From an uncultured Bacteroidota bacterium (lineage in GTDB: Bacteria; Bacteroidota; Bacteroidia; Bacteroidales; 4484-276), in contig CAIYZW010001040.1 of assembly GCA_903930725.1 (NCBI GenBank), positions 1-16,663 on the forward strand: DNA of 16,663 nt, in the 5' to 3' direction. The position numbers were made by a program, and so were the translations under genes. Positions 12,812 through 16,663 of the stretch are shown here, piece after piece (the first letter of the stretch is position 1; each line of letters starts with the position of its first letter). The notes beneath the pieces were generated by a model, which did not search any database, was not told where the DNA came from, and was given only the letters and a program-made list of their open reading frames with translations.

Positions 12812-15589
12812 TTATTCGCAACCTGAGTAACCGCAGGCTGTACATTCTTTGCAGCCTTCCCGGAAAAGTAGCGAGCCTTCGGTGCTACATTTCGGGCATT
12901 TTGCTTTTTTATCAATGGTTCCGTCTGGGACATATTTTTTGAGTGCCCGTACCACGCCATTTTTCCAGGTGTTGATGGCATCGCTGTCAAGAACAAGGTT
13001 ATTTACAATATCAACCACGTATTGAAGCGGCATCCCATGCCTCAAAATTCCGGAAATGAGTTTGGCGTAATTCCAATATTCTTTGTTAAACTGCCGCGAT
13101 AGGCCTTCCATGGTAATTTTGTAGCCTTCAGGATCGAGAAACTGGAAGTCGTAACGGGTGTTATTTTCAGCTTTGTTTTTAATCACCCAGCCTTTTGTAA
13201 CCGAGTCGGGCAGGAAGAAACCCCTGGCTTTGCCAGTAAAAATCTCATAAGGCCTTTTGTTAAGTATGCCGATAACAGCAACCCATTTTTCGGTTTCGTT
13301 GCTGAACCAAACAACGTCAGCCTTGAGTTTTGTTGGCCGTGGTGGGGCTGTAGTTTCCTTAAAATCTGCTTCGGAGTCTTTATTATTGCTTACCAAAACG
13401 CCCGTGCGTGATCCATCGCGGTAAATGGTCATGCCTTTGCAGCCGCTTTCCCATGCAGTTTGATAAACATCGCTCACCATCTCTTCGGTGGCCGAGGTTG
13501 GAAGATTTACAGTGACGCTGATAGAATGATCAACCCATTTTTGAATGGCGCCTTGCATCCTTACTTTGGCAACCCAGTCGATGTCGTTGGAGGTGGCTTG
13601 AAAATAGGGCGATTTTTTAACCAGGTCGTCGAGTTGCTCTTTTGGTGCGGCAATCAAATCCTGTACATTGTGACCATTAAGTTCGAGCCAGTATTTAAAT
13701 TTTGGATGAAAAACATTGAATTCTTCCCACGAATCACCGGTTTCGTCGACGAAAGTAATTTTTACCTCTTTATCGTTAGGATTTACTTTCCGGCGACGTT
13801 TGTAAGCCACCATAAAAACGGGCTCGATGCCCGAAGTTGTCTGTGTGCAAATACTGACGCTGCCTGTTGGTGCAATGGTAAGCATGGCAATATTGCGGCG
13901 GCCGTGAATTTTCATGTCTTCGATTATGGATGGATCAACACTTCCGATGCGCTGAATGAAAGGATTGTTTTTTTCCTTTTCGTAATCGAAAACCTTGAAT
14001 TTTCCGCGTTCTTTGGCCAGTGTAACGGATGAGCGATAAACTTCGGTGGCTAATAATTTGTGAACTTCAACCGAAAAATCGGTGGCTTCGTCGGAGCCGT
14101 ATCTTTTGCCCAAAGCAGCCAGCATATCACCTTCGGCGGTGATGCCAATGCCGGTGCGCCTGCCCTGAAGAGTCTTTTCTTTAATTTTTTCCCAAAGCCG
14201 TTTTTCGATGCTTTTGGTTTCTTCACTTTCGGGATCAGCATAAATTTTCTGAAGAATACCATCAATTTTCTCGATTTCCAGGTCAATGATGTCGTCCATC
14301 ATCCGTTGGGCTACGTGGGCGTGTTTCGTAAAAAGCTCCGAATTAAACCGTGCCTGTGGTGTAAAAGGATTTTCGACATAGCTGTAAAGATTTATGGCCA
14401 GCAAGCGGCAACTGTCGTAAGGACAAAGCGGGATTTCGCCGCAGGGATTTGTGGAAACCGTTGTAAAACCGAGGTCGGCATAGCTGTCGGGCACCGATTC
14501 GCGAAGAATGGTGTCCCAGAACAAAACACCAGGTTCGGCTGATTTCCAGGCATTATAAATAATTTTCTTCCACAATTTGCCGGCATCAACGGTTTTGGTA
14601 AATGTTGGATTTGGCGAATTTACCGGGAATTGATGGGTGAAAGGTGTTCCGTTTTTAACGGCGAGCATAAAATCATCACTTAGTTTTACCGAAACATTGG
14701 CGCCGGTAACTTTTCCAAGCTCCATTTTTGCATCAATAAAATCTTCAACATCGGGATGTTTTACCGAAACGGAGAGCATGAGCGCACCACGACGGCCATC
14801 CTGCGCAACTTCGCGGGTTGAGTTTGAATAGCGCTCCATAAAAGGAACAATTCCGGTGGAAGTAAGTGCGCTGTTTTTTACAGGGCTACCGTTTGGCCTG
14901 ATGTGCGAAAGATCGTGCCCTACCCCACCGCGGCGTTTCATGAGCTGAACCTGTTCCTGGTCAATCTTCATAATTCCACCGTAAGAATCGGATGGTGTGT
15001 CGTTGCCGATAACAAAACAGTTGGATAATGACGAAACCTGGAAATTATTCCCGATGCCTGCCATTGGGCTGCCTTGTGGGATGATGTATTTAAAATCTTT
15101 GAGCGTTTCGTAAAGTTCGGCCTCGCTCATGGGATTGGTGTATTTTTTTTCGATGCGTGCAATTTCGCCGGCAATACGGTGGTGCATATCATCGGGCGAA
15201 AGTTCAAAAAGATCGCCTGCGCTGTTTTTAAGAGCATATTTCGAAATCCACACTGTAGCTGCAAGTTCGTCGCCTTTAAAATATTCTCTGGATTTTTCCA
15301 ACACTTGTTCGCGCAAATATATTTTCATTTCCTTTTTGGCAGGAATCAAAACCTCCTCTTTTGCAGGAATCAAAGTTTCTACTTTCGGAGCAATCAAGGC
15401 TTCCTCTTTTGCATGAATCGTAACAACTTCGGACTTTGCAGGAGTCGTAACAACTTCGGGCTTTGCAGGAGTCAAAAACAGTTCATCATTCGGCTTTGGT
15501 CTCTTGCGATTCAGGAGTATTTTTTTGTAATAATCATTGCCTTGCTTTTGTTCAAGCTCGTTTAACTGGGCAAAAAGGTCTTGTTCCAT
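12812..15589 (-). CDS. nrdJ: Adenosylcobalamin-dependent (class II) ribonucleotide reductase
   Basis: Reduces ribonucleotides to deoxyribonucleotides using a cobalamin-derived radical, with or without oxygen. It has 925 residues. A charged N-terminal segment (1-39) is followed by six degenerate 8-9-residue repeats (40-90). The catalytic barrel follows with C191 (SNCF), N381, C383 and E385 (NPCGEIPLC) and C394. The spacing C383-E385-C394 matches Cys322, Glu324 and Cys333 of the Thermotoga enzyme, as I remember it. Loop motifs include GRRTGIG (476-482) and TIAPTGS (571-577). A C-terminal domain (about 750-890) leads to a zinc-ribbon-like cysteine cluster (CPKC 898-901, CKECTACGYSGC 913-924) that probably re-reduces the active site. 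No ATP cone or class I partner is visible. Nearest relatives may lack the repeats. Confidence 0.96.
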   Translation of the reverse strand: MEQDLFAQLNELEQKQGNDYYKKILLNRKRPKPNDELFLTPAKPEVVTTPAKSEVVTIHAKEEALIAPKVETLIPAKEEVLIPAKKEMKIYLREQVLEKSREYFKGDELAATVWISKYALKNSAGDLFELSPDDMHHRIAGEIARIEKKYTNPMSEAELYETLKDFKYIIPQGSPMAGIGNNFQVSSLSNCFVIGNDTPSDSYGGIMKIDQEQVQLMKRRGGVGHDLSHIRPNGSPVKNSALTSTGIVPFMERYSNSTREVAQDGRRGALMLSVSVKHPDVEDFIDAKMELGKVTGANVSVKLSDDFMLAVKNGTPFTHQFPVNSPNPTFTKTVDAGKLWKKIIYNAWKSAEPGVLFWDTILRESVPDSYADLGFTTVSTNPCGEIPLCPYDSCRLLAINLYSYVENPFTPQARFNSELFTKHAHVAQRMMDDIIDLEIEKIDGILQKIYADPESEETKSIEKRLWEKIKEKTLQGRRTGIGITAEGDMLAALGKRYGSDEATDFSVEVHKLLATEVYRSSVTLAKERGKFKVFDYEKEKNNPFIQRIGSVDPSIIEDMKIHGRRNIAMLTIAPTGSVSICTQTTSGIEPVFMVAYKRRRKVNPNDKEVKITFVDETGDSWEEFNVFHPKFKYWLELNGHNVQDLIAAPKEQLDDLVKKSPYFQATSNDIDWVAKVRMQGAIQKWVDHSISVTVNLPTSATEEMVSDVYQTAWESGCKGMTIYRDGSRTGVLVSNNKDSEADFKETTAPPRPTKLKADVVWFSNETEKWVAVIGILNKRPYEIFTGKARGFFLPDSVTKGWVIKNKAENNTRYDFQFLDPEGYKITMEGLSRQFNKEYWNYAKLISGILRHGMPLQYVVDIVNNLVLDSDAINTWKNGVVRALKKYVPDGTIDKKAKCPKCSTEGSLLFREGCKECTACGYSGCE
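15320..15472 (-). repeat. Six in-frame 24-27-base tandem repeats in nrdJ
   Basis: These bases encode residues 40-90 of NrdJ as six related units: TPAKPEVVT, TPAKSEVVT, IHAKEEALI, APKVETLI, PAKEEVLI and PAKKEMKI. The consensus is PAK-x-E-V-x-I/T. The first three units are 9 residues (27 bases) and the last three 8 residues (24 bases). The first two are nearly identical at DNA level, which points to recent duplication by slippage. The units form a Pro/Ala/Lys/Glu linker between the N-terminal segment and the catalytic domain. Confidence 0.85.
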
Positions 15590-15653
15590 AATATGTTGAT
15601 AATTAGGACGTTACGTCGTGTTTATTATTTTAAGCGTTGATTATGAGATATGT

Positions 15654-15672
15654 ACATGAAAGATTTTCATGT
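15654..15672. repeat. Inverted repeat in the nrdJ leader
   Basis: ACATGAAA (15654-15661) and TTTCATGT (15665-15672) form a perfect 8-bp palindrome with a 3-base centre. It lies between the nrdJ start codon and the putative promoter, about 65 bases before the ATG. It could be an operator or an mRNA hairpin. It does not match the NrdR box consensus as I know it. Confidence 0.5.
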
Positions 15673-15683
15673 CGAAAAACGGT

Positions 15684-15716
15684 GCAAGATACAATGATTT
15701 CCAAGCTCCGTCCAAA
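15684..15716 (-). promoter_or_regulatory. Putative nrdJ promoter
   Basis: On the minus strand TTTG (15716-15713), a 21-base spacer and TATCTTGC (15691-15684), one T short of the TAnnTTTG consensus, form a plausible promoter. The leader would be about 90 bases. No cobalamin riboswitch hallmark is seen in it. Confidence 0.4.
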
Positions 15717-15974
15717 TCAACTTTTGAACAGTTGTATTGTTGAAAACATTATTTGCCTGACATCAAAGGGACTAAGGTAAAATAAAAAAAATTTAACATA
15801 AAGCTGTAATCTTTGGCACAGGCTTGCAAAAAAAAACAGGCATTTCATGCTGCATCCAATCCACAATAAATTACCGGGAATTCATCACCTGAATTCATTA
15901 ATCATAGCCGGAATAATTCCCCACCGTCCAACCTCAGGCAGTTGGATTTTTTGTTAATTTATCTGAACCAGAAG
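15717..15974. other. Gap between nrdJ and the T9SS gene with several hairpins
   Basis: No ORF of note is present. The stretch holds an imperfect sigma-54-like site TGGCACA-N3-TTGCA (15814-15828, one base too short between its halves). A hairpin at 15837-15852 is followed on the minus strand by nine T (15836-15828). A 7-bp inverted repeat GAATTCA/TGAATTC (15878-15896) and a + strand terminator (15927-15952) are also present. Two oppositely directed terminators without genes between them suggest a short untranslated transcript, but no good housekeeping promoter supports one. Confidence 0.4.
15927..15952 (+). terminator. Orphan + strand terminator-like hairpin
   Basis: TCCAAC (15927-15932) pairs with GTTGGA (15941-15946) around the 8-base loop CTCAGGCA, followed by TTTTTT (15947-15952). 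No + strand gene precedes it; the nearest coding sequence upstream is nrdJ on the other strand. It could end a small RNA. Confidence 0.55.
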
Positions 15975-16007
15975 AAAAAACCCCGACCAATTTCTCAGCC
16001 GGGATTT
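15975..16007 (-). terminator. Terminator of the T9SS cargo gene
   Basis: On the minus strand the stem AATCCCGGC/GTCGGGGTT (nine pairs including two G-U, loop TGAGAAATTG) is followed by a run of T (15980-15975). It lies 33 bases after the stop codon of the type IX cargo gene. Confidence 0.75.
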
Positions 16008-16039
16008 ATACAAACGGAGGGGGGGGAATACGACAGAAA

Positions 16040-16663
16040 TTATTGTAGAATTATCTTTTTAATTACAATCGTTTGTTGATCAACAATCTTAAGGTAAAGA
16101 ACGCCTGTATTATAACCTGAAAGGTCAAGTGTGAAGGGCTGAATCCGACCTGCTTCGACAAAGGATGAGCTTGATAATAGCTGGCCTTCGCTGTTGTAAA
16201 TTTCGAGTTCAGAATTTTTATTCAAACCTGCAATATTTACCTTTCCACGAGTTGGATTTGGGTAGATGCTGATGGCATTTCTATCCTGTCCGGAATGATA
16301 AATATTGTTTACACCAGCCTTAAATACTCTGGAAATCCCGTTGGTTATGAATTTTCCGTTGCTGTTAGGAAATGCCGGGTCGAAACTAACACTAAGATCG
16401 AATTGCTCACCAGTGGTCCGCTGATACAATTTAAAACTGATGCTTTCATTTTCGGTAAAGCCATCAGGTCCTTCGCTATAAATATCATCGGCAAACAGCG
16501 TTAAAGCGTTTTTAGATTCCTGTATTTCCATGATTCCTGCACATAAGCCATCGGAAGTAAATGCACCGATAACATCACCCAAGCGGAATGTTTCCATCAA
16601 GATGTCATCGAACGCCACCAAATGGGTAGAAGGTGTATTCGTTGGCGTAATCCAGTTTGAAGG
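16040..16663 (-). CDS. Type IX secretion system cargo protein, C-terminal part
   Basis: The C-terminal 207 residues of a secreted or surface-anchored protein. The reading frame is open to the right edge (upstream residues PSNWITPTNTPSTHLVAF), so the start lies outside the window; the TTG at 16621 is internal. The last 80 residues are a type A sorting domain: the linker GQDRNAIS, then IYPNPTRGKVNI, ELEIYNSEGQLL, and the final strand IVIKKIILQ. The outer-membrane T9SS translocon recognises this domain and removes it on export. The preceding part (ETFRLGDVIGAF, CAGIMEI, FKLYQRTTGEQ) resembles a beta-sandwich repeat often placed just before such tails. The enzymatic or adhesive part is not visible. 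Confidence 0.9.
   Translation of the reverse strand, partial: PSNWITPTNTPSTHLVAFDDILMETFRLGDVIGAFTSDGLCAGIMEIQESKNALTLFADDIYSEGPDGFTENESISFKLYQRTTGEQFDLSVSFDPAFPNSNGKFITNGISRVFKAGVNNIYHSGQDRNAISIYPNPTRGKVNIAGLNKNSELEIYNSEGQLLSSSSFVEAGRIQPFTLDLSGYNTGVLYLKIVDQQTIVIKKIILQ

Noticed and set aside
13460..14032. Long + strand ORF of 190 codons and others antisense to nrdJ
   Set aside because: These are frame shadows of the well-supported nrdJ reading frame and have no recognisable domains.
15590..15716. Cobalamin riboswitch ahead of nrdJ
   Set aside because: The leader is only about 90 bases and I see no conserved B12-box sequence.
15814..15828. A bona fide sigma-54 promoter
   Set aside because: The interval between GG and GC is one base short of the strict -24/-12 spacing; kept only as a low-weight part of the small-RNA finding.
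1..16663. CRISPR arrays, insertion sequences, toxin-antitoxin or phage-defence genes
   Set aside because: I saw no regularly spaced repeats, transposase ORFs or defence-type domains; the only mobile-element sign is the tRNA scar at the left edge.

Overview
The window comes from the chromosome of a member of the Bacteroidota, probably a Bacteroidales/Marinilabiliales-type anaerobe or facultative anaerobe. Three things point there. The right edge carries a protein with a type IX secretion C-terminal sorting domain. Many start sites are preceded by the Bacteroidota -7 promoter box TAnnTTTG, and start codons mostly lack Shine-Dalgarno sequences. The gene complement is also typical: discriminate AsnRS plus a GAD-containing AspRS, an ExbB/ExbD/ExbD module, and a class II ribonucleotide reductase. 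Almost everything is housekeeping.

Layout. Bases 1-109 are extremely AT-rich and run straight into the 3' half of a tRNA-Val(TAC) gene (110-156) with its terminator; the 5' half is absent. This looks like the displaced end (att scar) of an element integrated to the left of the window. Next come asnS, rpoN (sigma-54) and a small PAP2-like membrane protein on the + strand, which meet an outer-membrane beta-barrel gene tail to tail with no intergenic base. A small unknown gene (minus) is divergent from aspS (+), which ends at a strong terminator. A minus-strand envelope-energising operon follows (exbB, a 3-TM protein, exbD, exbD), preceded on the same strand by tRNA-Ser(GGA). Upstream of the tRNA lies a tatD-ansA pair. 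A glycosyltransferase family 9 gene (+) is divergent from tatD across a 59-base gap with facing promoter boxes. It converges on a 925-residue adenosylcobalamin-dependent ribonucleotide reductase (minus), whose N-terminus carries an unusual 8-9-residue tandem repeat. A 450-base gap with several hairpins and terminators separates it from the C-terminal part of a T9SS cargo protein, which runs off the right edge.

Functional picture: translation (asnS, aspS, tRNA-Ser), transcription (rpoN), nucleotide supply (nrdJ), envelope energisation and biogenesis (ExbBD, OMP, GT9, T9SS cargo), and two small-molecule or nucleic-acid hydrolases (AnsA, TatD). I found no complete new multi-gene system. The most notable items are the half tRNA at the left edge, the repeat-bearing NrdJ N-terminus, a PAP2-like protein lacking expected catalytic residues, possible leaderless transcription of tatD, and a candidate small-RNA locus between nrdJ and the T9SS gene.
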